This document shows positions 1 through 9,949 of a stretch of 64,000 bases of DNA, in pieces. This stretch comes from Psychrobacillus sp. BL-248-WT-3 (GTDB lineage Bacteria; Bacillota; Bacilli; Bacillales_A; Planococcaceae). Each line of letters opens with the position of its first letter. Position 1 is the stretch's first letter. The stretch lies in assembly GCF_012843435.1 (NCBI RefSeq), contig NZ_JABAFC010000009.1, positions 39,810-103,809 of the forward strand, written 5' to 3'. The translations under genes were made by a program, and so were the position numbers. A model generated the notes under the pieces. That model did not search any database. It was given only the letters and a program-made list of their open reading frames with translations, and was not told the DNA's origin.

Positions 1-1036
<1,036 letters not shown>

Positions 1037-1101
1037 TTAGTCTTGAGTCTTTAGAAAGACCTTCCAAGTAGCTCTGCATCATGCAATTTAATACGGAAAT
1101 A

Positions 1102-1122
1102 CGGACAGGCATCACCTGTCCG
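1102..1122 (-). promoter_or_regulatory. rpoB-rpoC intercistronic hairpin
   Basis: A perfect 8-bp inverted repeat (CGGACAGG / CCTGTCCG, 5-base loop) lies between rpoB and rpoC. In the direction of transcription it is followed by TATTTCC rather than a U-tract, so I read it as an RNA-stability or processing hairpin rather than a terminator. Confidence 0.5.
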
Positions 1123-1155
1123 ATTTTTTATCTAATCAATTATTCCTGCTTTGCC

Positions 1156-4100
1156 TTACTCTAAGTTTCCAACTGGCTCTTCTTCATTAGCTAGTGGTAA
1201 TAAACCAAGCGCATCAGCTGCCGGAATATCGTCATCTTCATCTAAATCGCGAAGTTCAATTTCTTCTTCGTCAATTGTTAACATCTTAACATCCATACCT
1301 AAACTTTGAAGTTCTTTAATCAATACTTTGAATGATTCAGGAACACCTGGTTCAGGAACGCTTTCTCCTTTAACGATCGCTTCATATGTTTTCACACGTC
1401 CAACCACGTCATCAGATTTAACTGTTAAGATTTCTTGTAATGTATAAGCAGCACCATAAGCTTCTAGTGCCCATACTTCCATCTCACCAAAACGTTGTCC
1501 ACCGAATTGCGCTTTACCTCCAAGAGGCTGTTGCGTAACAAGTGAATAAGGTCCTGTTGAACGAGCATGAAGCTTATCATCAACCATGTGGGCAAGTTTG
1601 ATCATATACATAACCCCTACAGATACGCGGTTATCAAATGGTTCACCTGAACGACCATCATATAGAGTCGTTTTACCATCACGGTTTAAGCCTGCTTCTT
1701 CCATTGTGTTCCAAACATCTTCCTCGTTGGCACCATCAAATACTGGTGAAGCCATGTGTACACCAAGAAGTCTAGAAGCCATACCTAAGTGAAGCTCTAA
1801 TACTTGCCCGATATTCATACGAGAAGGTACCCCTAGTGGATTTAACATAATATCTACTGGTGTTCCGTCTGGAAGGAAAGGCATATCTTCTTCCGGTAGT
1901 ATACGAGAGATTACCCCTTTGTTACCATGTCGTCCGGCCATTTTATCCCCTACAGAGATTTTACGTTTTTGAACGATATAAGCACGTACTAATTGGTTAA
2001 CGCCAGGTGATAACTCATCGCCATCTTCACGATTGAAGACTTTAACGTCTAATACAATTCCGCCTGCACCATGAGGTACACGTAGAGATGTATCGCGAAC
2101 TTCACGCGCTTTTTCCCCGAAAATAGCATGAAGTAAACGTTCTTCAGCAGTAAGTTCTGTAACCCCTTTAGGTGTTACTTTACCAACTAAAATATCTCCG
2201 TCTCTTACTTCTGCACCAACACGGATAATCCCACGGTCATCTAAGTTACGTAATGCATCTTCTCCGACGTTTGGAATATCTCTAGTGATTTCTTCTGGCC
2301 CAAGCTTCGTGTCACGTGATTCTGATTCGTATTCTTCTATATGCACAGAAGTATAGACATCATCTTTCACAAGACGTTCACTCATAATTACAGCATCCTC
2401 GTAGTTGTATCCGTCCCATGTCATGAAGGCTACTAGTACGTTACGTCCTAGTGCAAGCTCTCCTTGTTCCATAGATGGACCATCTGCAAGAATATCTAAA
2501 GGTTTAACACGATCTCCAACTTTAACAATTGGACGTTGGTTAATAGATGTACCATGGTTGGAACGCTCAAATTTGTGTACTTTATAAGTTGTTAAGTCAC
2601 CTTTAACTTCTTTTCCGTCCACTTCTTCAATTCGACGCACGCGAATTTCCTTCGCTTCTACGTGTTCTACAATTCCGTGATATTTCGCAATAACCGCTGC
2701 ACCAGAGTCACGTGCATTGACGTGTTCCATACCAGTTCCGACAAACGGAGCTTCTGGGTTTAAAAGAGGAACCGCTTGACGTTGCATGTTCGCTCCCATT
2801 AGGGCACGGTTAGAGTCATCATTTTCTAAGAAAGGAATACATGCTGTCGCTGCAGAAACTACTTGCTTCGGCGAAACGTCCATGTAATCGATTTGATCTC
2901 TTCTAAATACCGTGTTATCTCCACGGAAACGACCAACTACTTCTTCGTTTTTGAAAGCACCATCTTCAGATAATGGCGAGTTTGCTTGCGCAACAACGTA
3001 GTTGTCCTCTTCATCAGCTGTTAGGTAGTCAATACGAGAAGTCACAAGACCTGTTTCAGGATCCACACGACGGTATGGTGTTTCGATAAATCCAAATTTA
3101 TTTACTTTCGCAAAACTGGAAAGTGAGTTAATTAATCCAATGTTTGGTCCCTCAGGAGTTTCAATCGGACACATACGACCATAGTGAGAGTAGTGAACGT
3201 CACGTACTTCGAACCCTGCACGCTCACGCGTTAAACCACCGGGTCCTAAAGCAGATAGACGACGCTTATGAGTCAACTCTGCAAGTGGGTTTGTTTGGTC
3301 CATGAACTGAGATAACTGCGAGCTACCAAAGAATTCCTTGATAGATGCAATAACTGGACGAATATTTATCAGCTGTTGTGGAACAATTGCTTGTGTATCG
3401 TTAATAGACATACGCTCACGAACTACACGTTCCATACGAGAAAGACCAATACGGAATTGGTTTTGCAGTAACTCTCCAACTGAACGTAAACGACGGTTAC
3501 CAAGATGGTCAATATCATCTGTGTTTCCAACGTTGAATAATAGGTTAAAGAAGTAACCAATAGATGAAACGATGTCAGCAGGCGTAATGTTTTTAACTTC
3601 TGTTTCCACATACGCATTACTAATTACGTTAATTTCTTTTTGCTCTTCATCATTTGGCGCATAAATTTTAATCGATTGAACCGTAATATCGTCTTCTAAC
3701 ACTCCACCTACTTGAGAGAATGTTTTAAAGCCAATTCCGTTTTCCAGATGTGGAATCAGTCTGTCTAATACACGACGATCAATCAGCGTACCAGCTTCAA
3801 CTAAGATTTCACCTGTTTCAGGATCCACTAGCGTTTCTGCTACCGTTTGGTTAAATAAACGATTTTTAATATGCAATTTTTTGTTCATTTTGTAACGACC
3901 AACATTAGCTAAGTCATAGCGTTTTGGGTCAAAGAAGCGAGAGTATAGCAAGCTCTTTGCACTTTCCACTGTTGGTGGCTCACCAGGACGTAAGCGTTCA
4001 TAGATTTCTAATAACGCTTTTTCAGTAGTTTCTGTATTGTCCTTTTCAAGCGTGTTACGTAAATACTCATTGTCACCGATTAAATCAATGATTTCTTGAT

Positions 4101-4719
4101 CTGAACCGAAACCTAAAGCACGAAGTAAAACAGTTACTGGTAATTTACGAGTTCTATCAATACGAACATAGACTACGTCCTTTGCATCAATCTCGTATTC
4201 CAGCCATGCACCACGGTTAGGAATAACTGTAGCACCAAAGCCTTTTTTACCATTTTTGTCAGTTTTGTCATGGAAGTACACACTTGGTGAACGGACTAGC
4301 TGAGATACGATTACTCGCTCTGCACCATTAATTACGAAAGTTCCGGTTTCTGTCATTAGTGGGAAATCACCCATAAAGACATCCTGTTCCTTCACTTCAT
4401 CCGTTTCTTTGTTATGAAGACGTACTTTTACGCGTAGTGGTGCTGCGTATGTTGCGTCACGTTCTTTTGATTCATCGACTGAATACTTTGGTTCATTCAA
4501 ACTATAGTCGACAAATTCCAATGATAGATTGCCTGTAAAATCCTCGATTGGTGAAATATCTTTAAACATTTCACGTAAACCTTCTTCAAGGAACCATTCA
4601 TAAGATGCTGTTTGAATCTCAATAAGATTCGGTAACTCTAGCACCTCACTAATACGCGCAAAACTTCTACGCTGGCGGTGTTGTCCGTACTGAACTAGTT
4701 GACCTGTCAACTCATTCAC
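1156..4719 (-). CDS. rpoB: DNA-directed RNA polymerase subunit beta
   Basis: Beta subunit of RNA polymerase, 1187 aa, close to B. subtilis RpoB along its whole length. The rifampicin-binding cluster ([17 protein letters not shown], then [15 protein letters not shown]) is intact and wild type by eye. The C-terminal anchor [16 protein letters not shown] and a short acidic tail are present. The start is GTG at 4717-4719, preceded by GAGGGGT; the B. subtilis protein begins at the MTGQLVQYG equivalent four residues later, so the four extra N-terminal residues are uncertain. rpoC follows 134 bp downstream. Confidence 0.98.
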   Translation of the reverse strand: MNELTGQLVQYGQHRQRRSFARISEVLELPNLIEIQTASYEWFLEEGLREMFKDISPIEDFTGNLSLEFVDYSLNEPKYSVDESKERDATYAAPLRVKVRLHNKETDEVKEQDVFMGDFPLMTETGTFVINGAERVIVSQLVRSPSVYFHDKTDKNGKKGFGATVIPNRGAWLEYEIDAKDVVYVRIDRTRKLPVTVLLRALGFGSDQEIIDLIGDNEYLRNTLEKDNTETTEKALLEIYERLRPGEPPTVESAKSLLYSRFFDPKRYDLANVGRYKMNKKLHIKNRLFNQTVAETLVDPETGEILVEAGTLIDRRVLDRLIPHLENGIGFKTFSQVGGVLEDDITVQSIKIYAPNDEEQKEINVISNAYVETEVKNITPADIVSSIGYFFNLLFNVGNTDDIDHLGNRRLRSVGELLQNQFRIGLSRMERVVRERMSINDTQAIVPQQLINIRPVIASIKEFFGSSQLSQFMDQTNPLAELTHKRRLSALGPGGLTRERAGFEVRDVHYSHYGRMCPIETPEGPNIGLINSLSSFAKVNKFGFIETPYRRVDPETGLVTSRIDYLTADEEDNYVVAQANSPLSEDGAFKNEEVVGRFRGDNTVFRRDQIDYMDVSPKQVVSAATACIPFLENDDSNRALMGANMQRQAVPLLNPEAPFVGTGMEHVNARDSGAAVIAKYHGIVEHVEAKEIRVRRIEEVDGKEVKGDLTTYKVHKFERSNHGTSINQRPIVKVGDRVKPLDILADGPSMEQGELALGRNVLVAFMTWDGYNYEDAVIMSERLVKDDVYTSVHIEEYESESRDTKLGPEEITRDIPNVGEDALRNLDDRGIIRVGAEVRDGDILVGKVTPKGVTELTAEERLLHAIFGEKAREVRDTSLRVPHGAGGIVLDVKVFNREDGDELSPGVNQLVRAYIVQKRKISVGDKMAGRHGNKGVISRILPEEDMPFLPDGTPVDIMLNPLGVPSRMNIGQVLELHLGMASRLLGVHMASPVFDGANEEDVWNTMEEAGLNRDGKTTLYDGRSGEPFDNRVSVGVMYMIKLAHMVDDKLHARSTGPYSLVTQQPLGGKAQFGGQRFGEMEVWALEAYGAAYTLQEILTVKSDDVVGRVKTYEAIVKGESVPEPGVPESFKVLIKELQSLGMDVKMLTIDEEEIELRDLDEDDDIPAADALGLLPLANEEEPVGNLE

Positions 4720-4741
4720 CCCTCAATTAAAGCGATATTAG

Positions 4742-4783
4742 GTCTTTTCGATATAGACATTTTGGTGTATGATATCGAAAGAC
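4742..4783 (-). promoter_or_regulatory. stem-loop in the rpoB leader
   Basis: A 12-bp inverted repeat with one bulged base (GTCTTTTCGATAT at 4742-4754, ATATCGAAAGAC at 4772-4783) lies about 20 bases upstream of the rpoB start. In RNA it forms a stable hairpin just 5' of the ribosome-binding site. No terminator U-tract follows it. A role in mRNA processing or leader control is inferred. Confidence 0.5.
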
Positions 4784-4910
4784 AAAAAGAAAACGAGTTC
4801 TTAATAAGAGCTCATTTTTGATTCACCAAACTTTTCTCGGCCAGTATACCCATAAAGTATAGCTTTTATACAAAAGGGCATAAGTCCTCAAAATAATATT
4901 TTTGCATTTT

Positions 4911-4937
4911 ATTATAATATCATAGCGATTTTGTCAA
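4911..4937 (-). promoter_or_regulatory. candidate sigma-A promoter for rpoB-rpoC
   Basis: On the minus strand, TTGACA (4932-4937) and TATAAT (4911-4916) are both perfect boxes, but the spacer is only 15 bp. A TAATAA slightly downstream would give a more normal distance. It lies between ybxB and rpoB, giving a leader of about 190 nt. Confidence 0.5.
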
Positions 4938-4938
4938 G

Positions 4939-5541
4939 TCAATCTTTTGTACCTTTTATAATCCAATAACCTTTTTCTTTGTTCACAACTTCTACTTGAC
5001 CAAAAATCTCTTCTAAAAAACTAAAAGTAGATGGTGCCCCTTGTTTCTTTTGAATTACAACCCACAATTCTCCCCCTGAAACTAATTTTTCATAGGAATC
5101 CTTATAGAAACGAAATATAGTCTCTTTTCCAGCGCGAATAGGTGGATTAGTTATAATAGCCGCAAAGTTTGCAGTTTCCACTGCTGACAACCCATCACTT
5201 TCATAGATTCGCACATTTTGTACCCCGTTAGCAGCCGCATTTTTTACTGCAAGTTGGATTGCACGTGTGTTAACATCTACTAAATGAACTGTTCTTTCTT
5301 CATTTGCTTTTGCAACGGCAAGTCCAATTGGACCGTACCCACAGCCCACATCCAATATATCTCCTTCGAGATCTGGGGCACTAAAAGCATCAATTAATAC
5401 ACGGGAGCCAAAATCTACTTCGCTCTTACTAAATACACCAGCATCTGTTTCAAACCGAAAATTATGACCAAGTAATTTAAAATTCCAATGTTGAGGCTTA
5501 CTTTCCGTTTGAGGTTTTCTAGAATAATAATGTTCAGACAC
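4939..5541 (-). CDS. ybxB: class I SAM-dependent methyltransferase, RsmC-like (YbxB)
   Basis: 200-aa methyltransferase at the position of B. subtilis ybxB, between rplL and rpoB. The SAM-binding loop is DVGCGYGPIGL (about residues 63-73), and the N6/N2-type catalytic motif NPPIR follows near residue 133. This NPPxR signature is typical of RsmC/RlmG guanine-N2 methyltransferases, so rRNA methylation is the likely activity, but the target base is not known from sequence. The start is GTG at 5539-5541, with GGAGGG about 8 bases upstream. A terminator-like hairpin separates it from rplL. Confidence 0.88.
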   Translation of the reverse strand: MSEHYYSRKPQTESKPQHWNFKLLGHNFRFETDAGVFSKSEVDFGSRVLIDAFSAPDLEGDILDVGCGYGPIGLAVAKANEERTVHLVDVNTRAIQLAVKNAAANGVQNVRIYESDGLSAVETANFAAIITNPPIRAGKETIFRFYKDSYEKLVSGGELWVVIQKKQGAPSTFSFLEEIFGQVEVVNKEKGYWIIKGTKD

Positions 5542-5570
5542 CGTTTAACCCTCCATCATACATACGAAGA

Positions 5571-5599
5571 AAAGCCCGTCGTATATAGACGAGCTTTTT
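5571..5599 (-). terminator. terminator after rplL
   Basis: Hairpin AAGCTCGTC / GACGGGCTT with a 7-base loop, followed by TTTTC on the minus strand. It sits between rplL and ybxB and probably limits read-through from the ribosomal-protein transcript into ybxB-rpoBC. Confidence 0.75.
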
Positions 5600-5618
5600 C
5601 CCCGAGTTGTACCAGAAA

Positions 5619-5981
5619 TTACTTAACTTCTACGTTAGCGCCTACTTCTTCAAGTTGAGCTTTCATAGCTTCTGCATCTTCTTTAGATACGCCTTCTTTA
5701 ATAGCTTTAGGAGCGTTATCTACTACTTCTTTAGCTTCTTTCAAGCCAAGACCAGTGATTTCACGAACTACTTTGATTACTTTGATTTTTTGGTCGCCTG
5801 CAGATGCAAGGATTACGTCAAATTCAGTTTGCTCTTCAGCAGCAGCAGCACCGCCACCAGCTGCAGCAGCTACAGGTGCAGCAGCAGTAACACCGAATTC
5901 TTCTTCGATTGCTTTTACTAAGTCGTTTAATTCAAGAACTGTCATTGATTTGATAGCTTCTAAGATTTGCTCATTATTCAT
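5619..5981 (-). CDS. rplL: 50S ribosomal protein L7/L12
   Basis: Stalk protein of the large subunit, 120 aa. It has an N-terminal dimerization helix ([21 protein letters not shown]), an Ala/Gly-rich hinge at about residues 35-50, and a C-terminal factor-binding domain with [20 protein letters not shown]. It recruits the translational GTPases. The start ATG has AGGAGG 8 bases upstream. It lies 70 bp downstream of rplJ and is under the same L10 leader. Confidence 0.98.
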   Translation of the reverse strand: MNNEQILEAIKSMTVLELNDLVKAIEEEFGVTAAAPVAAAAGGGAAAAEEQTEFDVILASAGDQKIKVIKVVREITGLGLKEAKEVVDNAPKAIKEGVSKEDAEAMKAQLEEVGANVEVK

Positions 5982-6051
5982 TTTATTTTCCTCCTATTAT
6001 TGGGTATGTTAGGCTATTAGCCGGTTTTTTGTCGAAGAGTTGCATAATGAA

Positions 6052-6552
6052 TTATGCGCCTTGTTCTTCTTTTTGTTCTGCAACAGCTTTTGTTGCAAGT
6101 GCGAAATTGCGCACTGGAGCTTGAAGTACAGATAAAAGCATTGAAAGAAGTCCTTCGCGTGATGGAAGTTCTGCAAGTGCTTTTACATCTTCAGCTGAAG
6201 ATACGTTACCTTCGATGATCCCTGCTTTAATTTCTAATTGTTCGTTCTTTTTAGCAAAATCGTTGATGATTTTTGCAGGAGCAACTACGTCTTCGTTAGA
6301 GAATGCAACAGCATTTGGTCCAACTAAGAATTCGTTGATCGCATCAACACCCGCGATTTCAGTAGCACGACGTGTAAGTGAGTTTTTATAAACTTTGAAC
6401 TCAACGCCAGCTTCACGAAGTTGTTTACGTAATTCCGTAACTTGTGCAACGTTTAAACCACGGTAATCAACAACTACTACTGAAGCAGCAGCTTTAAATT
6501 TACCAGCGATATCGTCTACAATTACTTTTTTTGTTTCGATTGCTTTGCTCAT
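6052..6552 (-). CDS. rplJ: 50S ribosomal protein L10
   Basis: 166-aa protein that anchors L7/L12 dimers to 23S rRNA. The N-terminal rRNA-binding part reads [20 protein letters not shown] and [20 protein letters not shown]; the C-terminal helix binds L12. In bacteria the L10-L12 complex represses its own mRNA through the leader found just upstream (6553-6732). The start ATG is preceded by AGGAGGTGCCAAG. Confidence 0.98.
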   Translation of the reverse strand: MSKAIETKKVIVDDIAGKFKAAASVVVVDYRGLNVAQVTELRKQLREAGVEFKVYKNSLTRRATEIAGVDAINEFLVGPNAVAFSNEDVVAPAKIINDFAKKNEQLEIKAGIIEGNVSSAEDVKALAELPSREGLLSMLLSVLQAPVRNFALATKAVAEQKEEQGA

Positions 6553-6732
6553 CTTGGCACCTCCTATAAGAATTGGCCATTTATACCGACAAAAGAAAAG
6601 CCTCTGATCTACGGATAGACACAGAGGCAGAAAGTCATCATCTAATTAGAATCTGAATTTACGTGTCCTCGGTAGGATATTAAGTGACAAGTCACTCCTA
6701 CTGTCTTCGGTACAAATGTATATTACACAACA
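6553..6732 (-). ncRNA. ribosomal protein L10 leader (autoregulatory 5' UTR)
   Basis: The leader between the rplJ promoter and rplJ carries the recognizable L10-leader core CCTACCGAGG (minus strand, near 6670-6680), facing the pairing partner GTAGGAGTGACTTGTCAC. Near the gene it ends in a terminator-like hairpin (GCCTCTG at 6600-6606, CAGAGGC at 6622-6628) followed by TTTTCTTTT. Family knowledge: L10(L12)4 binds this structure and promotes premature termination. The exact 5' end is inferred from the promoter. Confidence 0.85.
6592..6628 (-). terminator. attenuator hairpin of the rplJL leader
   Basis: A 7-bp stem (GCCTCTG/CAGAGGC) followed by a U-rich run (TTTTCTTTTG) on the minus strand, directly upstream of the rplJ ribosome-binding site. 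It fits the termination arm of the L10 leader. Confidence 0.75.
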
Positions 6733-6738
6733 AAAGTC

Positions 6739-6767
6739 ATCTTATCAGATAGACTATAGGTTGTCAA
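6739..6767 (-). promoter_or_regulatory. sigma-A promoter for rplJ-rplL
   Basis: TTGACA (6762-6767), a 17-bp spacer and TAAGAT (6739-6744) on the minus strand, immediately downstream of the rplA stop codon. Predicted RNA start near 6732, at the beginning of the L10 leader. Confidence 0.85.
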
Positions 6768-6770
6768 TTA

Positions 6771-7463
6771 TTATTTTACTGATTGAGCATCAACTTTAAT
6801 AGCTGGGCCCATTGTAGTTGTTACATTTACAGATTTCATGTAAACACCTTTTGATGCAGCTGGTTTAGCTTTTTGAATTACTTCAAATACTGCCATGAAG
6901 TTTTCTACTAATTTGTCGTCTTCGAAAGAAACTTTTCCGATAGGTGCATGAATAATCCCTGCTTTGTCAGCACGGTATTCTACTTTACCAGCTTTAATTT
7001 CTTCAATCGCTTTAGTAACATCAAATGTAACAGTACCAGTTTTAGGGTTTGGCATTAAACCTTTTGGTCCAAGTACTCGACCGATTTTACCAACTTCACC
7101 CATCATGTCAGGAGTAGCTACGATTACATCGAAGTCAAACCATCCTTGTTGGATTTTGTTGATATATTCCACGTCACCTACATAGTCTGCACCTGCAGCT
7201 TCAGCTTCTTTAAGTTTTTCACCTTTAGCAAAAACTAATACGCGTTGAGTTTTACCAGTTCCGTTTGGAAGTACTACTGCTCCACGGATTTGTTGGTCGT
7301 TTTTACGAGTATCAATTCCTAGACGGAAAGCAACTTCAACTGTTGCATCAAAATTAACTGTGCTAGTTTTTTTAGCAAGTTCAATTGCTTCTTTAGCTGA
7401 ATACGTAGTATTTTTGTCAACTAATTTAGCAGCTTCTTGTAACTTTTTACCTTTGTTAGCCAT
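6771..7463 (-). CDS. rplA: 50S ribosomal protein L1
   Basis: 230-aa L1-stalk protein that binds helices 76-78 of 23S rRNA and helps release E-site tRNA. The conserved central block is [18 protein letters not shown], followed by the C-terminal [21 protein letters not shown]. Family knowledge: L1 can also bind mRNA sites that mimic its rRNA target; such a motif lies 22 bases upstream (7485-7511) and another upstream of rplK. The start ATG has GGAGG about 10 bases upstream. Confidence 0.98.
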   Translation of the reverse strand: MANKGKKLQEAAKLVDKNTTYSAKEAIELAKKTSTVNFDATVEVAFRLGIDTRKNDQQIRGAVVLPNGTGKTQRVLVFAKGEKLKEAEAAGADYVGDVEYINKIQQGWFDFDVIVATPDMMGEVGKIGRVLGPKGLMPNPKTGTVTFDVTKAIEEIKAGKVEYRADKAGIIHAPIGKVSFEDDKLVENFMAVFEVIQKAKPAASKGVYMKSVNVTTTMGPAIKVDAQSVK

Positions 7464-7484
7464 TTTAAAATGTCCTCCTTGATA

Positions 7485-7511
7485 GTGGTTTTAGCGGAAT
7501 AAACCTCCCAC
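7485..7511 (-). promoter_or_regulatory. candidate L1-binding motif in the rplA leader
   Basis: The RNA reads GTGGGAGG (7504-7511) ... ACCAC, with GTGG and CCAC able to pair. It resembles the helix 76 region of 23S rRNA (GGUGGGAGG...UACCACC) that L1 binds. It is 22 nt upstream of the rplA start. Autogenous control is inferred from the resemblance. Confidence 0.5.
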
Positions 7512-7518
7512 GTGTAAA

Positions 7519-7550
7519 GGTTGCAGTTATTCTAAGGAACAACTACAACC
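7519..7550 (-). promoter_or_regulatory. strong hairpin between rplK and rplA
   Basis: A 14-bp stem with two G-U pairs (arms 7519-7532 and 7537-7550, loop of 4). No U-tract follows in the direction of transcription, so it looks like a processing or stability hairpin rather than a terminator. Confidence 0.55.
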
Positions 7551-7591
7551 TTCCAAAAAACAATTGCTTCATATCAAAATCACATAAAGTA

Positions 7592-8017
7592 TTAGTCTTC
7601 GATCGTAATACCCATGCTACGTGCTGTACCTTCAACCATCAACATAGCTGTTTCAACAGATGCAGCGTTTAGATCTGGCATTTTTTGTTCAGCGATTTCG
7701 CGAACTTTTTCACGTTTAACTGTCGCCACTTTAACGCGGTTCGGTTCACCTGATCCAGATTGAATTCCTGCTGCTACTTTAAGTAACACTGCTGCCGGCG
7801 GAGTTTTTGTAATGAATGTAAAAGAACGATCTTCAAATACAGAAATTTCAACCGGAATGATTAGACCTGCTTGATCAGCAGTACGTGCGTTGAACTCCTT
7901 ACAGAATCCCATGATATTAACACCTGCTTGTCCTAATGCAGGACCAACCGGTGGAGCTGGATTAGCTTTACCAGCAGGAATTTGTAATTTAACAACTTTA
8001 ATCACTTTTTTAGCCAC
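7592..8017 (-). CDS. rplK: 50S ribosomal protein L11
   Basis: 141-aa protein of the GTPase-associated center, needed for RelA activation and the target region of thiopeptides. It starts (M)[37 protein letters not shown], nearly identical to B. subtilis L11. The start is GTG at 8015-8017, with AAGGAGGTG 8 bases upstream; a longer in-frame reading from 8068 would add 17 residues with no homology and is rejected. The 5' UTR is about 120 nt. Confidence 0.98.
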   Translation of the reverse strand: MAKKVIKVVKLQIPAGKANPAPPVGPALGQAGVNIMGFCKEFNARTADQAGLIIPVEISVFEDRSFTFITKTPPAAVLLKVAAGIQSGSGEPNRVKVATVKREKVREIAEQKMPDLNAASVETAMLMVEGTARSMGITIED

Positions 8018-8043
8018 GAGACACACCTCCTTAAGTCCGTGAT

Positions 8044-8068
8044 GTGGTAATTGGGTTGCCCCTCCCAC
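8044..8068 (-). promoter_or_regulatory. candidate L1-binding motif in the rplK leader
   Basis: The RNA contains GTGGGAGG (8061-8068), a short loop region and ATTACCAC (8044 onward), closely matching the rRNA element GUGGGAGG...AUACCAC recognized by L1. This is the position of the classical L1 translational operator upstream of rplK in other bacteria. Confidence 0.55.
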
Positions 8069-8146
8069 TCAAATATCTGTCTCTCAGCTCTGCGCTGATA
8101 ACATTTAGAAAATTCATGCAGACTTTTTTTCAGTCTGACCTTTGAA

Positions 8147-8175
8147 ATGATACCACTTATCCATTTTTTTAGCAA
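8147..8175 (-). promoter_or_regulatory. sigma-A promoter for rplK-rplA
   Basis: TTGCTA (8170-8175), a 17-bp spacer and TATCAT (8147-8152) on the minus strand, just downstream of nusG. It gives a leader of about 120 nt that includes the L1-like motif and small hairpins such as CAGACT/AGTCTG. Confidence 0.8.
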
Positions 8176-8182
8176 GTATAAA

Positions 8183-8716
8183 TTATACTTTAATTACTTG
8201 TTCGAAATCTAGCTCCATATTCGTTTCGCGTCCGAACATATCTATAGAAACAGTAACTTTTCCTTTTTCTGCCTCGATTGCTTCTACTTTACCTTGGAAA
8301 TGAGCAAATGGCCCTTCTAGTACTTCTACTAATTCTCCAACTGAGAAATCTACCTCGACTTTGCGATCGTTCATACCCATTTGCTTCAGCATAGATTGAA
8401 CCTCTTCTGGAGCAAGCGGTGTAGGCTTTGTCCCTCCACCTGATGAACCTAGGAATCCAGTTACTCCTGGTGTGTTACGTACTACATACCAAGCGTCGTC
8501 AGTCATGATTAACTCTACAAAAACATACCCAGGGAATGTTTTTCTTGTAACCACACGTTTTTTTCCATCTTTAAAATCTGTTTCTTCTTGTTCCGGGATG
8601 AACACTCGGAATATCTTGTCAGACATCCCCATTGTTTCTACACGCTTTTCTAAATTTGCTTTTACTTTATTTTCATACCCAGAGTACGTATGAACGACAT
8701 ACCAATTTTTTTCCAT
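8183..8716 (-). CDS. nusG: transcription termination/antitermination factor NusG
   Basis: 177 aa, the same length as B. subtilis NusG. The N-terminal NGN domain (EKNWYVVHTYSGYENKVKANL, FPGYVFVEL, VRNTPGVTGFLGS) binds the beta' clamp. The C-terminal KOW domain (FSVGELVEVLEGPFAHFQGKVEAI) contacts Rho or S10. It couples transcription to translation and controls pausing. The ATG at 8714-8716 is homology-supported, but the nearest Shine-Dalgarno (GGAGG at 8740-8744) is 23 nt away, with a small hairpin between them (see 8724-8744). Confidence 0.97.
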   Translation of the reverse strand: MEKNWYVVHTYSGYENKVKANLEKRVETMGMSDKIFRVFIPEQEETDFKDGKKRVVTRKTFPGYVFVELIMTDDAWYVVRNTPGVTGFLGSSGGGTKPTPLAPEEVQSMLKQMGMNDRKVEVDFSVGELVEVLEGPFAHFQGKVEAIEAEKGKVTVSIDMFGRETNMELDFEQVIKV

Positions 8717-8723
8717 AGTGTCA

Positions 8724-8744
8724 GGACTAGACGTCCTTCCCTCC
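8724..8744 (-). promoter_or_regulatory. hairpin between nusG Shine-Dalgarno and start codon
   Basis: GGAC (8724-8727) and GTCC (8733-8736) pair around a 5-base loop, between GGAGG (8740-8744) and the nusG ATG (8714-8716). Folding would shorten the 23-nt gap to about 10 nt, a normal functional spacing. Confidence 0.5.
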
Positions 8745-8760
8745 TTTTCTAAGACAAATG

Positions 8761-8788
8761 AAAAAACCCGTTCGTTGACTAAGACGGG
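8761..8788 (-). terminator. terminator or attenuator between secE and nusG
   Basis: Stem CCCGT/ACGGG (13-base loop) followed by TTTTTT on the minus strand, in the 100-bp gap between secE and nusG. I see no strong promoter between it and nusG, so nusG is probably reached by read-through. Confidence 0.7.
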
Positions 8789-8817
8789 CTATTTTCAGAT
8801 ATTTACATGCTACAAAC

Positions 8818-9003
8818 TTATAACTCCAAGTACCAACGGAACAATTCAGAAATACCTAAGTCCACTACTGCAAAGAATACAGCCATTACCGCTACTGTTG
8901 CAAGCACAATGATTGTGTACCGTGTTAGCTCTTTGCGTTTTGGCCAACTTACTTTTCTCATTTCTGACCCTACGTTTTTAAAAAACCCACTAATATTAGC
9001 CAT
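8818..9003 (-). CDS. secE: preprotein translocase subunit SecE
   Basis: 61-aa single-span SecE of the SecYEG channel. The conserved amphipathic helix is FFKNVGSEMRKVSWPKRKELTRYT, followed by one transmembrane segment (IIVLATVAVMAVFFAVVDLGI, about residues 30-50). This is the short Gram-positive form. The start ATG at 9001-9003 has GGAGGTT upstream. It lies between rpmG and nusG, as in B. subtilis. Confidence 0.97.
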   Translation of the reverse strand: MANISGFFKNVGSEMRKVSWPKRKELTRYTIIVLATVAVMAVFFAVVDLGISELFRWYLEL

Positions 9004-9043
9004 TTAGTTGAACCTCCACATGAATATCTATCTTCTTACATAC

Positions 9044-9193
9044 TCATAATGTTTGTTTGTGTACTGTATGAGCATTACAATGCGTGCAGTATATTTTTCT
9101 CTCTATACGAACAGAACCGCTCTCTTTAGACGCTGGAACTGTATAATTGCGATTACCACATTCTACGCAACTCAAGACGATTTTTTTAGTCAT
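9044..9193 (-). CDS. rpmG: 50S ribosomal protein L33 (zinc-binding type)
   Basis: Small 49-aa gene read directly from the minus strand: MTKKIVLSCVECGNRNY... ending HTVHKQTL. Two CxxC pairs (Cys9/12 and Cys36/39) make this the zinc-containing C+ form of L33, equivalent to rpmGB at this position in B. subtilis. Start ATG at 9191-9193 with AAGGTGAG 4 bases upstream; stop TGA at 9044-9046. It lies between sigH and secE. Confidence 0.95.
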   Translation of the reverse strand: MTKKIVLSCVECGNRNYTVPASKESGSVRIERKIYCTHCNAHTVHKQTL

Positions 9194-9267
9194 AATCTCA
9201 CCTTTTTGGTGTATAAGTCTTTTTCAAGATTATCACCTTAGACTTACTGTGTCAACAAAATCCCAAA

Positions 9268-9912
9268 TTATGCATAATTACTTCCAATCTCCATATAACG
9301 CTCTAGCTTACGCTTTACTCTTTGCAAGGCATTATCGATAGACTTAACATGTCTATTCAATTCCTCGGATATCTCTTGATAGGATTGGCCATCTAGATAT
9401 AAGGAGAGCACCTGCTGCTCAAGCTCGCTTAAAATTTCACCCATTTTACCTTCCATGTAATCATAGTTTTCTCTGTTTATGATTAACTCCTCTGGGTCGT
9501 CTACCACAGATCCTGCGATAATATCCATAAGTGTACGGTCCGATTCTTCATCATAGATCGGCTTGTCCAAGGAAATATATGAATTGAGCGGAATATGCTT
9601 TTGCCTGGTAGCTGTTTTAATAGCAGTAATAATCTGCCTTGTAATACATAATTCAGCAAATGCCCTAAAAGAAGAAAGCTTTTCCTCTTTGAAATCACGA
9701 ATCGCCTTATATAGTCCAATCATTCCTTCTTGAAGTATATCTTCCTTATCCGCACCTATTAAAAAATAGGATCTACCTTTCATTCTCACAAATGAACGGT
9801 ATTTCGTTATTAAATAATCTAGCGCTTCGGTGTTTCCTTGATGAACCATTTCTACAAGCTCTTCATCTAGTAAACTATCCAATTGTTGTAGATTCAGCTC
9901 TGTCTTTTCCAA
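9268..9912 (-). CDS. sigH: RNA polymerase sigma factor SigH (sigma-30)
   Basis: Alternative sigma factor for early stationary-phase and sporulation genes. Region 2 (DALDYLITKYRSFVRMKGRSYFLIGADKEDILQEGMIGLYKAIRDF) and region 4 (LSELEQQVLSLYLDGQSYQEISEELNRHVKSIDNALQRVKRKL) match B. subtilis SigH closely. I choose TTG at 9910-9912 (214 aa): it has GAGGTGA 5 bases upstream, and the promoter at 9950-9979 predicts an RNA start near 9943, which excludes the ATG at 9948. The ATG at 9939 would be nearly leaderless. Confidence 0.93.
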   Translation of the reverse strand: MEKTELNLQQLDSLLDEELVEMVHQGNTEALDYLITKYRSFVRMKGRSYFLIGADKEDILQEGMIGLYKAIRDFKEEKLSSFRAFAELCITRQIITAIKTATRQKHIPLNSYISLDKPIYDEESDRTLMDIIAGSVVDDPEELIINRENYDYMEGKMGEILSELEQQVLSLYLDGQSYQEISEELNRHVKSIDNALQRVKRKLERYMEIGSNYA

Positions 9913-9949
9913 TGAAGTCACCTCAGCTAAATTAGACATATTTACCATC

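Noticed and set aside
3423..3617. Small ORFs inside rpoB and on its opposite strand
   Set aside because: Fully overlapped by rpoB, without ribosome-binding sites or family resemblance.
7592..8068. Longer rplK starting at 8068
   Set aside because: The extra 17 residues have no counterpart in L11, and the L1-like motif lies there. The GTG at 8017 has the ribosome-binding site.
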